DNA of 64,000 bases from Bacteroides sp. OM05-12 (GCF_003438995.1 NZ_QSUN01000007.1:114295-178294), one strand, 5' to 3'; positions 1 through 9,907 are shown, counted from the first letter of the stretch. Made by a program: numbers and translations. Notes: generated from the sequence alone by a model not told the origin.

Positions 1-104
1 GTAATGAACGAGTTATCCTGAAAGATGGAACCATTCAGCATATCATTCAGTTCTTTCTGCCGGCTGAACCTTTTTCCGGAGAATGGTTCAGGGCAACAAG
101 CTGA
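1..104 (+). CDS. 3' end of an upstream gene (partial)
   Basis: An open frame enters from the left edge in frame 3 and ends at TGA 102-104. The last 33 residues start NERVILKDGTIQHIIQ and end in EWFRATS. The stretch 'RVILKDGTI' resembles the end of ABC-transporter ATPase domains (typically 'DRV..L.DG.I'), but this is only a short match. It could also be a chance open frame. No start is visible in the window. Confidence 0.35.
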   Translation, partial: NERVILKDGTIQHIIQFFLPAEPFSGEWFRATS

Positions 105-190
105 TAATCAAACTTAAATTTACAAGTTGAAAGATTGAAGGTTAATAAAGGGCAATTCGTTTTTTTATACTGTTTTTCACCTGCAAGCAC

Positions 191-327
191 CTTAATGTTT
201 TTTAAAACCATCAGGTTGTTTGAAAAAAGCATAAGGACGTTTGAAAACAAACATACGGTCGGTTGAAAACAAAGGTACGGTCCTTTGTTCACAAACTCCT
301 ATCGTTGGCAAACAATCGACCGTATGC
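191..327. repeat. dispersed palindromic intergenic repeat, copy 1
   Basis: This segment contains the 16-base core acaaactcctatcgtt (291-306), which occurs again at 44121-44136 and 63799-63814. Its left half (from cttaatgttttttaaaa) matches the left half of the copy at 63721 almost base for base. An inverted repeat flanks the core: catacggtcggttg (252-265) against caatcgaccgtatg (313-326), with one mismatch. No convincing gene lies on either strand here. I read it as a non-coding repeat. Confidence 0.7.
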
Positions 328-394
328 TGAACATCAGGTATCACCATTCAACAAGATCTTCATGCAATTTATCCCAATATTATCTGACGATGAA

Positions 395-2797
395 TCATAA
401 ACAAACAACTTTTGTTTGTGTCCCTACCTTTACGATATATGCCCCGGAAGATAAAGAGTAACTATTTTCTCCTTCTTCCACTCCTACTTGCATAATCAAT
501 GTTCCTTGTAGGGAATAAAGCGATAAAACAGACTTTTCCGAAGTTACAACCGTTAAAACGCCTTGAGATGAATGAATGATGCATCCCGATTCGGTATGCT
601 TTTTCAAACCGGAGGGATCTTCATAATCATCCATCGTAATATCATCAATATTAATCCGTTTACTTGAGCTTCCCCCTACTTGTTCAAATTTCAAGCGAAT
701 ATTACCTTCTTTATTTAACGGATAAGAATACTCCCGCCATTCTCCTTTTATTAAAGGCAGTTTTTCCTCTATGGGTATCCACTCACCACCGTCCAAATTA
801 TAGAAAACAGAGAAACTACTTACTGCATCAGTCCCATACACCCCGGCATAGAAAGAAAGCGTGCCTACTCCTCCCATCTTGGCATCTTGCATCTCTAAAA
901 TTCCCTCATTACGTAGACGTACACTCTTTGAATCATTCTTTTTATCATTTTCAAGATTTCCAATTACAGCATCATTTAATTTCCAAGAAGCAGCAGAACA
1001 GACAACCACTCCCTCTGCATAGGCACTTTTTGATCCGTTTTCGAAGTTCTCAAAAAAGGCTTTTTCCTTGTTTGCCTCTCCCGATACGTTAATAACAATA
1101 TCATCATCTACATCCAGAGTAGAAAGGATTATCTCTTCTTCATAAATCCCTTCATCAACAGCTCCTAAACGCACATATAAAACCGGATTATTCCCATTGG
1201 TTATTACCGCTTGTTCTCCCCAATTTTCACCATCTATACTTACCTGAAATGGATATACAGAAACAATCTCCGTACGATACGTAGTCATTCCTACCATTGT
1301 AAGTTTCACCTGTTGAGCAAATGAAGGCCTGCCCGGAGCAGTAAAAAAAGATATTTCTGTAGTAGATGCGGAAAACACAGGTTCCACTGCCGGCATTACA
1401 ACCGCCACTTCATTAGATACCATATCATCCGTTTCTACCTTATAATAATAGGTAGTAGCAGCTTTAGGCACATCAATGATTTCTTCCGTAGAGGTCACTT
1501 TCTTAGGATACCCTGATAACGGTTGATTCTGATCACCATCTTTGGTATATACAGACAAAGTTACTTCTGAAACACCGGGCATTTTCATCCAACTCGCTGT
1601 AAACTTCTTCGAGTATGGCGTACAAACAATATTCTTAGCCTCATAAGCCGGAATGCCATCCCAAAAGTCAGCCAGGACAGTTACCGTTTCTATTTTGCCG
1701 TCATACGAAAAAGTCAACACTCCGCTCTGCTGCCCCGCAACAGTAGGAGCACAACTCACGATAACTTCCACTCCTTTTTCTACCTCTTCCGAAGTCACTT
1801 TTTGCTTCGAAAGGGCAAATAAATTATTAGAAGAACTTATCGTTAAACCATCTTCAGACAAATTCCGTCCTCTAACCGTAAATGTTTTCTCCGCTCCCAA
1901 GCTTAAAGCCTGCAAGCCAAAGTCTATTGTAGACTTATCTTCCGGTATAAATAATTCCGGACTTAAAGACTCCGGCTGCGTATAAAAGGCCGTTGAAGTC
2001 CGGTCTCCCCAAATATATTCTGCCAAGTCAGGATAATCAATAAACGGATTACGATTACCTTGTATCGCATAAACGCTCTCATTTCGTTCACGTTCCAAAT
2101 CATCCACAGGATCATCCTTACACCACTTCAATAGTAATTTATAAGCCCATTCCTGAAATACCGGATACGTATTATTCTCTAACAAATATTTAAGTCCGTC
2201 CCCCCGCCATAAGTCTGCAAAATCTTCATAGCAAGTTACCATATACAGATAGGTACGGGCAAAATCTCCTTTATATCTATCAGCCGGCTCCCAAGCTGTC
2301 ATTACTTCACCACGAGATGATGATTTTCCGACCTTGATAACACCATTATCATAAGGATTTTCACCATCTACCACACCTATCGGATGATTACTCTTCTTAA
2401 TATTTGCAGGGCCATCCGACGGATACAAATGATGCAAATCTTTATATGCCTGATTCTCTATTTTGCCCCACCAGCTATTGGCAAAAGCATGTTCGATATT
2501 CATACCGGACACCGCCTTCAAGCCATTAAATTCACGTTCTATATTTGAATAGCGATCCAGTACTTTATTCCCATCCAACATATCTGTCTTTGTAAAGCCT
2601 TCCCAAGTATAGCCTACGCCCTGACCACCATATTTCAAGACTGTTGCATCTTTTATAATATTATGTAAAGCAGTTTTCAACTGACGTTCTTTCATTCCTT
2701 CCGCCTGATTATAATATCCGGGAGGAATAGCAGCCCATAGCTGCAACGAAACGACTAAAAAAAGCAGACTAATGATATAAGGAGACTTCATTCTCAT
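395..2797 (-). CDS. Secreted endonuclease I with Ig-like and C-terminal sorting-type domains
   Basis: About 800 aa. A signal peptide (MKSPYIISLLFLVVSLQLWA) is followed at once by an Endonuclease_1 (NucM/EndA-type, His-Me finger) domain over roughly the first 250 residues. Visible motifs are NIEHAFANSWWG and DLHHLYPSDGPAN; the family usually has N-R-E-H, so the R-to-I change in the first motif is notable. The middle holds beta-rich Ig/fibronectin-like segments and a jelly-roll-like region. The last 70 residues (LSLYSLQGTLI...LSSGAYIVKVG) look like a T9SS type A sorting domain. Role inferred: extracytoplasmic degradation of DNA or RNA. A longer frame to 2842 would place the -7 box 2820-2827 inside the gene, so I start at 2797 (2791 is also possible). 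It is paralogous to the next gene upstream but separated from it by a terminator. Confidence 0.85.
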   Translation of the reverse strand: MRMKSPYIISLLFLVVSLQLWAAIPPGYYNQAEGMKERQLKTALHNIIKDATVLKYGGQGVGYTWEGFTKTDMLDGNKVLDRYSNIEREFNGLKAVSGMNIEHAFANSWWGKIENQAYKDLHHLYPSDGPANIKKSNHPIGVVDGENPYDNGVIKVGKSSSRGEVMTAWEPADRYKGDFARTYLYMVTCYEDFADLWRGDGLKYLLENNTYPVFQEWAYKLLLKWCKDDPVDDLERERNESVYAIQGNRNPFIDYPDLAEYIWGDRTSTAFYTQPESLSPELFIPEDKSTIDFGLQALSLGAEKTFTVRGRNLSEDGLTISSSNNLFALSKQKVTSEEVEKGVEVIVSCAPTVAGQQSGVLTFSYDGKIETVTVLADFWDGIPAYEAKNIVCTPYSKKFTASWMKMPGVSEVTLSVYTKDGDQNQPLSGYPKKVTSTEEIIDVPKAATTYYYKVETDDMVSNEVAVVMPAVEPVFSASTTEISFFTAPGRPSFAQQVKLTMVGMTTYRTEIVSVYPFQVSIDGENWGEQAVITNGNNPVLYVRLGAVDEGIYEEEIILSTLDVDDDIVINVSGEANKEKAFFENFENGSKSAYAEGVVVCSAASWKLNDAVIGNLENDKKNDSKSVRLRNEGILEMQDAKMGGVGTLSFYAGVYGTDAVSSFSVFYNLDGGEWIPIEEKLPLIKGEWREYSYPLNKEGNIRLKFEQVGGSSSKRINIDDITMDDYEDPSGLKKHTESGCIIHSSQGVLTVVTSEKSVLSLYSLQGTLIMQVGVEEGENSYSLSSGAYIVKVGTQTKVVCL

Positions 2798-2819
2798 AAC
2801 AATTGTTTTTATGTTCTGA

Positions 2820-2827
2820 CAAATATA
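2820..2827 (-). promoter_or_regulatory. -7 promoter box of the endonuclease I gene at 395-2797
   Basis: The minus strand reads TATATTTG, matching the Bacteroides -7 consensus TAnnTTTG, about 23 nt upstream of the chosen ATG. No good -33 TTTG is seen at 19-21 nt. Confidence 0.45.
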
Positions 2828-2884
2828 TCGAAAATTAAACAACTAACTCATAATTAATTAATATATTTTTCTTATGAAGAGCAA

Positions 2885-2926
2885 AAAAGAAAAACCGTCA
2901 TTGTCTGTTTTTCAAAACAATGACGG
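2885..2926 (-). terminator. Rho-independent terminator between the two endonuclease I genes
   Basis: Perfect 10-bp arms ccgtcattgt (2895-2904) and acaatgacgg (2917-2926). Read on the minus strand the hairpin is followed by a T-rich run. It closes the five-gene minus-strand cluster 6974-2959. Confidence 0.75.
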
Positions 2927-2958
2927 CTCACACTATATATTACAATCTATTCCCTGAT

Positions 2959-3978
2959 CTACAAAGCAACTTTATGTCCGTTAACAATATACATACCTGA
3001 AGGAAGCGAGAACTCCGTATCACCGGCATCTACAATTGTTTGTTTGATAAGACGACCTACTACATCGTAAATTCGCACCAGGTTTTCTTTATCTGTTGTA
3101 ACCCTTATTTTGCCATCTACGGCAGAAACCGAGAAGTTAGAAACCTTTATGCCGTTAAATATTCCTGTCGGAGAGTAAATCTCATCTTTCTTATTTCCCC
3201 AAATATATTCTTCGATTCCTTTTAAATCAATAAAAGGGTTACGATTCTTTTGGATCTTATATACAGCATTATTCCTATCTATTTCCTTTTGGCTCACAGG
3301 ATCTTTACGACTCCACTCCAATAACATATTCATAGCCCACGTTGAAAAAGCCGGATATGATGTACCATTAAGCATATCACACTTCCAAGAAGATACATTT
3401 TGCTCATAACAAGTAACCATATAAAAATAAGTACGGGCAAAATCACCTTTATATTCATCATCCGGTTCAAAAACCGTACCCGAATAACCGGGATATGAAG
3501 ATTTACCTAATACACCTCTCGCTTCCGCAATAGCTTTCTTCCCATTATCAGTTTCTCCAAAAGGATAATTTCCCCTTTGGCTATTCACTTGAACATCCGT
3601 GGGGTATAAATGAAATAGATCAGTGTACATGGGTTTAGCATCATTAAACCAGCTTTTTGGAAAAGAATGCTCTCTATTATAACTATCACTACTTTGTCCG
3701 TGGTTCTGATCTTCCCCAAATACATACTTTTTGGATGAATACATATCCCAAACAAATCCCTCAGAAGTTTTATCCGTTTTCTCAAAATCAGTCCATAAAT
3801 TACTATAAGAACGTTCTGTATGATTTCGAATTATTCCAGACAAAGCTGTTTTTAAAGCACTACCACCTTTGCCATCCGCACCATCATAATATCCATCCGG
3901 TGCTTGTGCCCAAGCAATCAAATATATGCAGCATAAAGCTACAGATACAATAAATCTCTGTGAGTAAAATTTCTTCAT
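2959..3978 (-). CDS. Secreted endonuclease I
   Basis: 339 aa. Signal peptide (MKKFYSQRFIVSVALCCIYLIAWAQ), then an Endonuclease_1 domain with NREHSFPKSWF and YTDLFHLYPTD, the His-Me finger signature, over residues about 25-260. The C-terminal ~65 residues (VRIYDVVGRLIKQ...LPSGMYIV) look like a T9SS type A sorting domain. Role inferred: extracytoplasmic, metal-dependent nuclease. It lies 6 nt after the DUF3256 gene and is the last gene of a tightly packed minus-strand cluster that ends at the terminator 2885-2926. The downstream 800-aa paralog shares the same order of domains with extra beta domains. Confidence 0.88.
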   Translation of the reverse strand: MKKFYSQRFIVSVALCCIYLIAWAQAPDGYYDGADGKGGSALKTALSGIIRNHTERSYSNLWTDFEKTDKTSEGFVWDMYSSKKYVFGEDQNHGQSSDSYNREHSFPKSWFNDAKPMYTDLFHLYPTDVQVNSQRGNYPFGETDNGKKAIAEARGVLGKSSYPGYSGTVFEPDDEYKGDFARTYFYMVTCYEQNVSSWKCDMLNGTSYPAFSTWAMNMLLEWSRKDPVSQKEIDRNNAVYKIQKNRNPFIDLKGIEEYIWGNKKDEIYSPTGIFNGIKVSNFSVSAVDGKIRVTTDKENLVRIYDVVGRLIKQTIVDAGDTEFSLPSGMYIVNGHKVAL

Positions 3979-3984
3979 AGCCTA

Positions 3985-4620
3985 CTATTTAGTTATAAAA
4001 TGTCCGTTTCTCCATTCATAAACCACCGGATCTGTCTTCAAGAACGAACATAATTCTTCAGACGAATCTTTATCCAAATAATCTATCGTGGTATATGTGA
4101 ATATTAAAGTTTGGGAATCCGGTGACAAATCAGCCTTTATCAGACTCATATCCGCTTTCTTTAATGCCAGATTTCTCTTTTCAATATCAATCGTATCAGA
4201 TACTTGTAAAAATACATCTACTGATGGCAAAGTTATAAAGTCACTCATAGGCAAGTCTTTCCAGTCTGTCGAATAAAAAGAGATGTGACTGTCACTAGCC
4301 GGACCATTATAAGTTTCGACGGCACATATAACATTTACAGAGTCATTAACCGGCAAGAGCTTCATTTGTAACGTACTCGCAGAAGTCGTTTCCAACAAGA
4401 GATAATCTTTTGTTAAAGTTTTCATCTCCGACATATTCTCAAACTTATTCTTTACTTGCGCACGCATATTACTTTCCAGAAAATCAGCAAAATCAGCACG
4501 ATTATTCTTCGTTAACAACAGGCACATGGAATCAGGCATATTTATAAAAACATCCTTTATATTCTGTGACTGCATCAAAGAAGGTAATAATAGTGAGATA
4601 AGAAGCAATATCTTTTTCAT
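3985..4620 (-). CDS. DUF3256 family secreted protein
   Basis: 211 aa. An N-terminal signal peptide (MKKILLLISLLLPSLMQSQ) is followed by a soluble domain beginning NIKDVFINMPDSMCLLLTKNNR. This opening and the overall length match the Bacteroidetes DUF3256 family as I recall it. Function is unknown; likely periplasmic. The gene is packed between an EamA permease (12-nt gap) and endonuclease I (6-nt gap), so it is probably cotranscribed with them. No catalytic motif is evident. Confidence 0.75.
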   Translation of the reverse strand: MKKILLLISLLLPSLMQSQNIKDVFINMPDSMCLLLTKNNRADFADFLESNMRAQVKNKFENMSEMKTLTKDYLLLETTSASTLQMKLLPVNDSVNVICAVETYNGPASDSHISFYSTDWKDLPMSDFITLPSVDVFLQVSDTIDIEKRNLALKKADMSLIKADLSPDSQTLIFTYTTIDYLDKDSSEELCSFLKTDPVVYEWRNGHFITK

Positions 4621-4632
4621 ATCCGTTTCTTT

Positions 4633-5532
4633 TTATTTAGACCCCAAATATAAGAATATCATTCCGATTAGTACTAATATGAGGTCAATAGCTTTACTTT
4701 TTAAATTCTTTTCACGGAAGAACATTGCACCGAAAATAAAAGACACAATCACGCTTCCTCTGCGAATCATCGAGACAATAGATATCATAGAGTCTTCATA
4801 AGTCAGCGCATAGAAATAAACGAAATCAGCGGCAGAAAGAAATACAGAAATCAAGATGATACACCAATCCCAACGAAAAGGTGTCGTATTCTTACGAGTG
4901 GGATACCAAAGAAATAAAAGCATGGCTCCCATCATAAAAAGTTGATATATATTATACCAAGACTGAACAATCATCCGGTCAAAACGTCCCATCAAGAATT
5001 TATCATATAAACCGCTAATGGCCCCTAACACAGAAGCTAATACAATAAAGAGTATCCATTTATTATGTTTAAAATCTATCCCCTCTTTCTTTCCAGACCG
5101 ACTCAACATAAAAAAAGAAACGATGGCAAGCAAGACACCGATCCATTGATAAAGATTAAGACGTTCACCAAAAACAAGCATTGCTCCTACAAGTACCATA
5201 ACCGGACGTGTTGCATTAATCGGCCCCACAATCGTTATAGGTAAATGCTTCATTCCAAAATAGCCGAACACCCACGAGGAAAGTACAATAAAAGATTTCA
5301 GTATAATAAACTTATGCACTTCCCATCCTTCAGTCGGAACATAGAAAATAGTCTGTTGCATCCAGGCCGGATTCCAAACAGAAAACAATATAAAAGGCAA
5401 AAAGATAAGGCTGGAAAACAAAGTATTCAAGAATAAAACAGGAATTACAGCATTATTCTTTAACGACTGCTTCTTAAATACATCATAAAAGCCCAATAAT
5501 GTTGCCGAAAGAAAAGCTAAAAACAACCACAT
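4633..5532 (-). CDS. EamA/DMT-family permease
   Basis: 299 aa with about ten hydrophobic segments from residue 1 to the C-terminus, in the two-times-five arrangement of drug/metabolite transporters. 'MKHLPITIVGPINATRPVMVLVGAMLVFGERL' style residues in the first half (positions about 95-130) are typical of EamA repeats. It is predicted to be an inner-membrane exporter; the substrate cannot be told from sequence. It starts 11 nt after truA and sits in the same minus-strand cluster. Confidence 0.85.
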   Translation of the reverse strand: MWLFLAFLSATLLGFYDVFKKQSLKNNAVIPVLFLNTLFSSLIFLPFILFSVWNPAWMQQTIFYVPTEGWEVHKFIILKSFIVLSSWVFGYFGMKHLPITIVGPINATRPVMVLVGAMLVFGERLNLYQWIGVLLAIVSFFMLSRSGKKEGIDFKHNKWILFIVLASVLGAISGLYDKFLMGRFDRMIVQSWYNIYQLFMMGAMLLFLWYPTRKNTTPFRWDWCIILISVFLSAADFVYFYALTYEDSMISIVSMIRRGSVIVSFIFGAMFFREKNLKSKAIDLILVLIGMIFLYLGSK

Positions 5533-5543
5533 ACCAACTATAA

Positions 5544-6293
5544 TTATATAAATATATCTGTAGGATATTCTACATCAACAAGAAATAAAGCATGTCCCGG
5601 AGCTGAACTACCGGCTTTTCCACGATCTTTCATTTCAATGACGCTGCAAAAATCATCCACTGTCAACTTTCCTCTTCCCACTTCAAGCAATGTACCGACA
5701 ATAGCCCTTACCATATTTCGCAGGAAACGGTCTGCTTTAATTGTAAACACCCAATCATGCTCACCCTCCTGTATCCATTCCGCATGCATGATCTTACAAT
5801 TATTTGTCTTCACATCTGTATGTAACTTGCTGAAACTTGTAAAATCGGTATAATCAAATAAAGTACACGCTGCTTTATTCATTGCACAAAAGTCCAGACT
5901 TCCATGAATCTTATATTTCAAATGCCTGTTAAACGGATACTTTACAGTAGTAATATAATACTTATAGGTGCGCGAAAGTGCATCAAATCGTGCATGAGCT
6001 TCCGGTTTTACTTTACGAACCTGAAAGATAGAGATATCCGGAGGCAGCAAACGGTTTAACTTTTCCGTCAAAAGAAGCAAATCCAATTCCTCCCCATAAT
6101 CAAAATGAGCAGTCATCCGCAACGCATGCACACCGGCATCAGTGCGCCCTGCACCGATTACTTCCACCTCTTTACGAAGAAAAGTAGCCAATGCTTTCAT
6201 CAGGCACTCCTGAATACTTATACCATTCGGCTGAATTTGCCACCCATGATAATTCGTCCCCTCATAAGCCAAATCTATAAAATATCGTTGCAT
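5544..6293 (-). CDS. truA: tRNA pseudouridine synthase A
   Basis: 249 aa, normal length for TruA. The catalytic motif [10 protein letters not shown] with the nucleophilic Asp is at about residues 49-58, and RTYKYYI and [13 protein letters not shown] are also family-typical. The enzyme converts uridines 38-40 of tRNA anticodon stems to pseudouridine. Starts 6 nt after the DUF5715 gene on the minus strand and precedes the EamA permease by 11 nt, so it is in the middle of a probable operon. Confidence 0.95.
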   Translation of the reverse strand: MQRYFIDLAYEGTNYHGWQIQPNGISIQECLMKALATFLRKEVEVIGAGRTDAGVHALRMTAHFDYGEELDLLLLTEKLNRLLPPDISIFQVRKVKPEAHARFDALSRTYKYYITTVKYPFNRHLKYKIHGSLDFCAMNKAACTLFDYTDFTSFSKLHTDVKTNNCKIMHAEWIQEGEHDWVFTIKADRFLRNMVRAIVGTLLEVGRGKLTVDDFCSVIEMKDRGKAGSSAPGHALFLVDVEYPTDIFI

Positions 6294-6299
6294 ACGTTT

Positions 6300-6974
6300 C
6301 TACAATCTTGTTGTGATATGAAAGCACCCTTGCTTTAACTCATACTTAACATAGCACCACTCTTTCTTTCGTAAATCGCGAAGTACTTCCGCAAGTACCA
6401 TTTTCAGTTTCTCAGGACGAACGTCCTCATCCTCTTCCTTTACTTTCTCAAAACGACGATAACTTATATCAAAAGTAGTTCCATAAAAATGTGCCGAATT
6501 CAAAGATGCATTACCATTACGCCTACGCAGACGTTTTACATCATCTTTAGTACGTAATACGGAAGTCACAATAATTCTATTGGAACATAAGCCCTTTGCT
6601 TTCAAAGAATCCTGAAAATTAGTAGCTATTTTAGTCAATAACACACTGGCAGAAGGAATTAAATAAGGAATAGAATGAGTCAATGAATCCATCGCATAAT
6701 ATCCATTCGGAGCAACCTTCAACAATTTATTCTTTGCCATTTCTGCTTCTTCACGATCATCAAGGGGCACAATACCTCTTTTGGTGGCTGAAGACAAATG
6801 CAAGTCATTCAAATCTCCAAAAGTGCGTTTGTAACTGACAACTCCTTTTATTTTATTAGGGGTCCTATTCTTCACAGAAGCTGCATCTGCTTTATTCTTG
6901 CCACCACAAGAAATACATAAAAACATTGACAGTATGATAAAGATAGGAAAATCTCGTCTCATTTTAATATTCAT
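6300..6974 (-). CDS. DUF5715 family lipoprotein
   Basis: About 224 aa. The N-terminus MRRDFPIFIILSMFLCISCGG carries an SPII lipobox (CISC), so the product is likely membrane-anchored. The central part has RTKDDVKRLRRRNGNASLNSAHFYGTTFDISY, which resembles the S-x-H...D pattern of VanY/DD-peptidase-like and DUF5715 proteins, and it ends FHITTRL. A peptidoglycan-related role is an inference only. Start: the frame extends to 7106, but a -7 box at 7003-7010 rules that out. ATG 6974 or 6962 fits a short leader. First gene of the cluster leading to truA. Confidence 0.75.
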   Translation of the reverse strand: MNIKMRRDFPIFIILSMFLCISCGGKNKADAASVKNRTPNKIKGVVSYKRTFGDLNDLHLSSATKRGIVPLDDREEAEMAKNKLLKVAPNGYYAMDSLTHSIPYLIPSASVLLTKIATNFQDSLKAKGLCSNRIIVTSVLRTKDDVKRLRRRNGNASLNSAHFYGTTFDISYRRFEKVKEEDEDVRPEKLKMVLAEVLRDLRKKEWCYVKYELKQGCFHITTRL

Positions 6975-7002
6975 CCCAGACATTAATCTTAATTTCGGAG
7001 TG

Positions 7003-7010
7003 CAAATATA
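7003..7010 (-). promoter_or_regulatory. -7 promoter box for the DUF5715-truA cluster
   Basis: The minus strand reads TATATTTG (TAnnTTTG), 29 nt upstream of ATG 6974. No clear -33 box. It faces away from the phoH -7 box at 7086-7093, so the two promoters are divergent. Confidence 0.5.
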
Positions 7011-7085
7011 TACTAAAAACCTGTCAGAGAGAAAAGTTATGCAAATTAATTCCATCGGAAAAGCAAAACAATTCAAACGATTGAT

Positions 7086-7093
7086 TAAATTTG
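7086..7093 (+). promoter_or_regulatory. -7 promoter box for phoH-purC
   Basis: TAAATTTG matches TAnnTTTG and lies 42 nt upstream of ATG 7136. It falls within the longer open frame from 7091, which argues for the shorter phoH start. Confidence 0.5.
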
Positions 7094-7135
7094 CAGGCAA
7101 ATTCAAAATTTGTACGCAAGTACCTTAATAAATTA

Positions 7136-8122
7136 ATGATAGAGAAACTTATTGTTTTAGAGGATGTTGATCCTGTTATCTTTTATGGTGTAAATAACGC
7201 CAACATCCAACTTATCAAAGCTTTGTATCCAAAGCTACGTATTGTCGCCCGAGGCAATGTCATTAAAGTTTTAGGCGATGAAGAAGAAATGTGCGCCTTT
7301 GAAGAAAACATCATCGCTTTGGAAAAGCACTGTGCGCAATATAATTCTCTAAAAGAAGAAGCAATCATAGATATTATTAAAGGAAATACTCCACAAGTAG
7401 AAAAGAACGGCAATGTCATCGTATTCAGTGTTACAGGCAAACCTATCATCCCCAGAAGTGACAATCAATTGAAACTTGTTGAAGATTTCAATAAAAACGA
7501 CATGATATTTGCCATCGGGCCAGCCGGTTCCGGTAAGACATACACGGCTATTGCTCTCGCTGTGAGAGCCTTAAAAAACAAAGAAATCAAAAAGATTATT
7601 TTAAGCCGACCGGCTGTGGAAGCAGGAGAGAAACTTGGTTTCTTACCCGGTGACATGAAAGATAAGATTGATCCATATCTCCAACCATTGTATGATGCCC
7701 TCCAAGACATGATACCTGCCGCAAAGCTTAAGGAGTACATGGAATTGAATATCATCCAGATAGCTCCACTCGCTTTCATGCGCGGACGCACTTTGAATGA
7801 TGCCGTAGTCATTTTGGATGAGGCACAGAATACTACCACTCAACAAATAAAAATGTTCCTTACCCGTATGGGCATGAACACTAAAATGATTGTCACAGGA
7901 GATATGACACAGATCGATCTTCCCTCTTCTCAAACTTCCGGATTGGTACAAGCCATGAAAATATTGAAAGGAGTAAAAGGTATTAGTTTTATAGAATTGA
8001 ACAAAAAAGATATTGTACGTCACAAGCTGGTAACCAGAATAGTTGAGGCTTACGAGAAATTCGAAGAAAAAGCCAAATTGGATAAAGAAGAAAAAAGAAA
8101 AGCAGAACAACAAAAGTCTTAA
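7136..8122 (+). CDS. phoH: PhoH-like ATPase
   Basis: About 328 aa. Walker A is [11 protein letters not shown] and Walker B is [11 protein letters not shown], followed by GDMTQIDLP; all are classic PhoH-family P-loop motifs. An N-terminal ~100 residues resembles the KH-like part of PhoL/YbeZ. The C-terminus is a Lys/Glu-rich tail. Cytoplasmic; in other bacteria the family is linked to RNA metabolism and ribosome maturation. purC follows after 14 nt, so the two are probably cotranscribed. Confidence 0.92.
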   Translation: MIEKLIVLEDVDPVIFYGVNNANIQLIKALYPKLRIVARGNVIKVLGDEEEMCAFEENIIALEKHCAQYNSLKEEAIIDIIKGNTPQVEKNGNVIVFSVTGKPIIPRSDNQLKLVEDFNKNDMIFAIGPAGSGKTYTAIALAVRALKNKEIKKIILSRPAVEAGEKLGFLPGDMKDKIDPYLQPLYDALQDMIPAAKLKEYMELNIIQIAPLAFMRGRTLNDAVVILDEAQNTTTQQIKMFLTRMGMNTKMIVTGDMTQIDLPSSQTSGLVQAMKILKGVKGISFIELNKKDIVRHKLVTRIVEAYEKFEEKAKLDKEEKRKAEQQKS

Positions 8123-8136
8123 TAAATAATATAACA

Positions 8137-9084
8137 ATGAGCAAAGCATTAACAAGAACAGATTTCAACTTTCCGGGACAAAAAAACGTCTATCATGGAA
8201 AAGTACGCGATGTGTATAACATCAATGGCGAAAAACTGGTTATGGTAGCAACCGACCGTATTTCTGCATTTGATGTCGTATTACCGAAAGGTATTCCTTA
8301 CAAAGGACAAATGCTCAATCAGATTGCTGCGAAATTCCTTGATGCAACAACAGATATTTGCCCTAACTGGAAATTGGCTACTCCGGACCCAATGGTCACC
8401 GTAGGTGTGATGTGTGAGGGTTTCCCTGTAGAAATGATTGTACGCGGTTATCTTTGTGGTAGTGCATGGCGTTCTTATAAAAGTGGCGTCCGCGAAATTT
8501 GCGGTGTGAAATTGCCCGACGGAATGAGAGAAAACCAGAAATTCCCTGAACCTATCATAACTCCAACAACTAAAGCAGAAATGGGGTTGCATGATGAAGA
8601 TATCTCAAAAGAGGAAATCCTGAAACAAGGTTTAGCTACCCCCGAAGAATATGCAATCTTAGAGAAATATACTCTTGAACTTTTCAAAAGAGGAAGTGAA
8701 ATAGCTGCAGAGCGTGGCTTAATTCTCGTTGATACAAAGTATGAATTCGGAAAGTATAACGGCAAAATCTACTTGATGGATGAAATACACACACCGGATT
8801 CAAGCCGCTATTTCTATTCTGAAGGTTATCAGGAACGTTTCGAAAAAGGCGAAGCTCAAAAACAGTTATCAAAAGAGTTTGTGCGCGAATGGCTGATGGA
8901 CAACGGTTTTCAAGGAAAAGCAGGACAGCAAGTACCCGAAATGACAGATGAGATTGTTAACTCAATTAGTGAGCGTTATATGGAATTATTCGAGCATATC
9001 ACAGGTGAGAAATTCCAAAAAGCCGATACAGATAACATTGTCGAAAGAATCGAAAAGAATGTAATGACATTCCTTTCCAAGTAA
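8137..9084 (+). CDS. purC: Phosphoribosylaminoimidazole-succinocarboxamide synthase (SAICAR synthetase)
   Basis: 315 aa, the longer form common in Bacteroidetes and fungi. Typical motifs include YHGKVRDVY near the N-terminus, [26 protein letters not shown] and [12 protein letters not shown]. It catalyses the ATP-dependent joining of CAIR and aspartate in de novo purine synthesis. It sits 14 nt downstream of phoH; a terminator-like hairpin follows at 9097. Confidence 0.97.
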   Translation: MSKALTRTDFNFPGQKNVYHGKVRDVYNINGEKLVMVATDRISAFDVVLPKGIPYKGQMLNQIAAKFLDATTDICPNWKLATPDPMVTVGVMCEGFPVEMIVRGYLCGSAWRSYKSGVREICGVKLPDGMRENQKFPEPIITPTTKAEMGLHDEDISKEEILKQGLATPEEYAILEKYTLELFKRGSEIAAERGLILVDTKYEFGKYNGKIYLMDEIHTPDSSRYFYSEGYQERFEKGEAQKQLSKEFVREWLMDNGFQGKAGQQVPEMTDEIVNSISERYMELFEHITGEKFQKADTDNIVERIEKNVMTFLSK

Positions 9085-9096
9085 TTTATCATAACT

Positions 9097-9135
9097 GATA
9101 GTGAAAGAGTAAACTAGCTCTTTCGCTATCTTTTT
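9097..9135 (+). terminator. Hairpin with T-run after purC
   Basis: Arms gatagtgaaagag (9097-9109) and ctctttcgctatc (9118-9130), one G:U pair, followed by TTTTT. The next gene starts only 11 nt after the T-run, leaving little room for an ordinary promoter in between, so some read-through is likely. Confidence 0.65.
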
Positions 9136-9145
9136 CATTAGAAGC

Positions 9146-9883
9146 ATGAATTACCCACAAGAAAACATCAAACCATATAACGCTGATGAAAAGAAAAGCG
9201 TACAGGTAGAGAAAATGTTTGACAACATTGCTCATGTCTACGACAGATTGAATCATACCCTATCCCTAGGTATTGATAAAAGCTGGCGACGCAAGGCTAT
9301 AGCATGGCTCAAGCCTTTCCATCCGCAACGTATCATGGATGTAGCTACCGGTACGGGTGACTTTGCCATTCAAGCATATCAGGATTTACTTCCTGAAGAA
9401 CTTATCGGCACTGATATTTCTGAAGGCATGATGAATGTGGGAAAAGAAAAAGTACAAAGAAACGGACTTACAGGCAAAATAATATTCGCCAAAGAAGATT
9501 GTACTTCACTAACATTTGGAGCGGAAAGCTTTGATGCAGTGACAGTAGCATTCGGTGTCCGCAACTTTGAAGACCTTGATAAAGGATTATCGGAGATCTG
9601 CCGCGTACTAACACCAAATGGCAAATTGGTAATTCTGGAACTTTCTTACCCTGAAAAGTTCCCAATGAAACAATTGTATGCTATTTATTCAAGAATAGTT
9701 ATACCTACCCTTGGCAAACTGTTTTCTAAAGACAACAGTGCCTACCACTATCTCCCTCAATCCATCAAAGCCTTCCCTCAAGGAGAAGTAATGAAAAATA
9801 TCATTGGCAAAGCCGGTTTTCGGGAAGTCAGTTTCAAGCGACTGACATTCGGTATTTGCACACTTTATATGGCTAGTAAATAA
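9146..9883 (+). CDS. ubiE: Demethylmenaquinone methyltransferase (UbiE/MenG)
   Basis: 245 aa. The family opening [24 protein letters not shown] is followed by SAM-binding motif [12 protein letters not shown] at about residues 64-74, then [13 protein letters not shown] and [11 protein letters not shown]. It methylates demethylmenaquinone in the last step of menaquinone synthesis; in an anaerobe with menaquinone, MenG is the more precise name. aroE follows after 24 nt. Confidence 0.95.
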   Translation: MNYPQENIKPYNADEKKSVQVEKMFDNIAHVYDRLNHTLSLGIDKSWRRKAIAWLKPFHPQRIMDVATGTGDFAIQAYQDLLPEELIGTDISEGMMNVGKEKVQRNGLTGKIIFAKEDCTSLTFGAESFDAVTVAFGVRNFEDLDKGLSEICRVLTPNGKLVILELSYPEKFPMKQLYAIYSRIVIPTLGKLFSKDNSAYHYLPQSIKAFPQGEVMKNIIGKAGFREVSFKRLTFGICTLYMASK

Positions 9884-9907
9884 TAACGAATTAAAAAACA
9901 CTTTCTT

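Noticed and set aside
47..292. Minus-strand frame of 81 codons at the left edge
   Set aside because: It lies over the palindromic repeat, has no family resemblance and its sequence is explained by the repeat shared with 63721-63836.
664..1092. Plus-strand frame of 142 codons
   Set aside because: Opposite-strand shadow of the endonuclease I gene; composition is biased and no motif is present.
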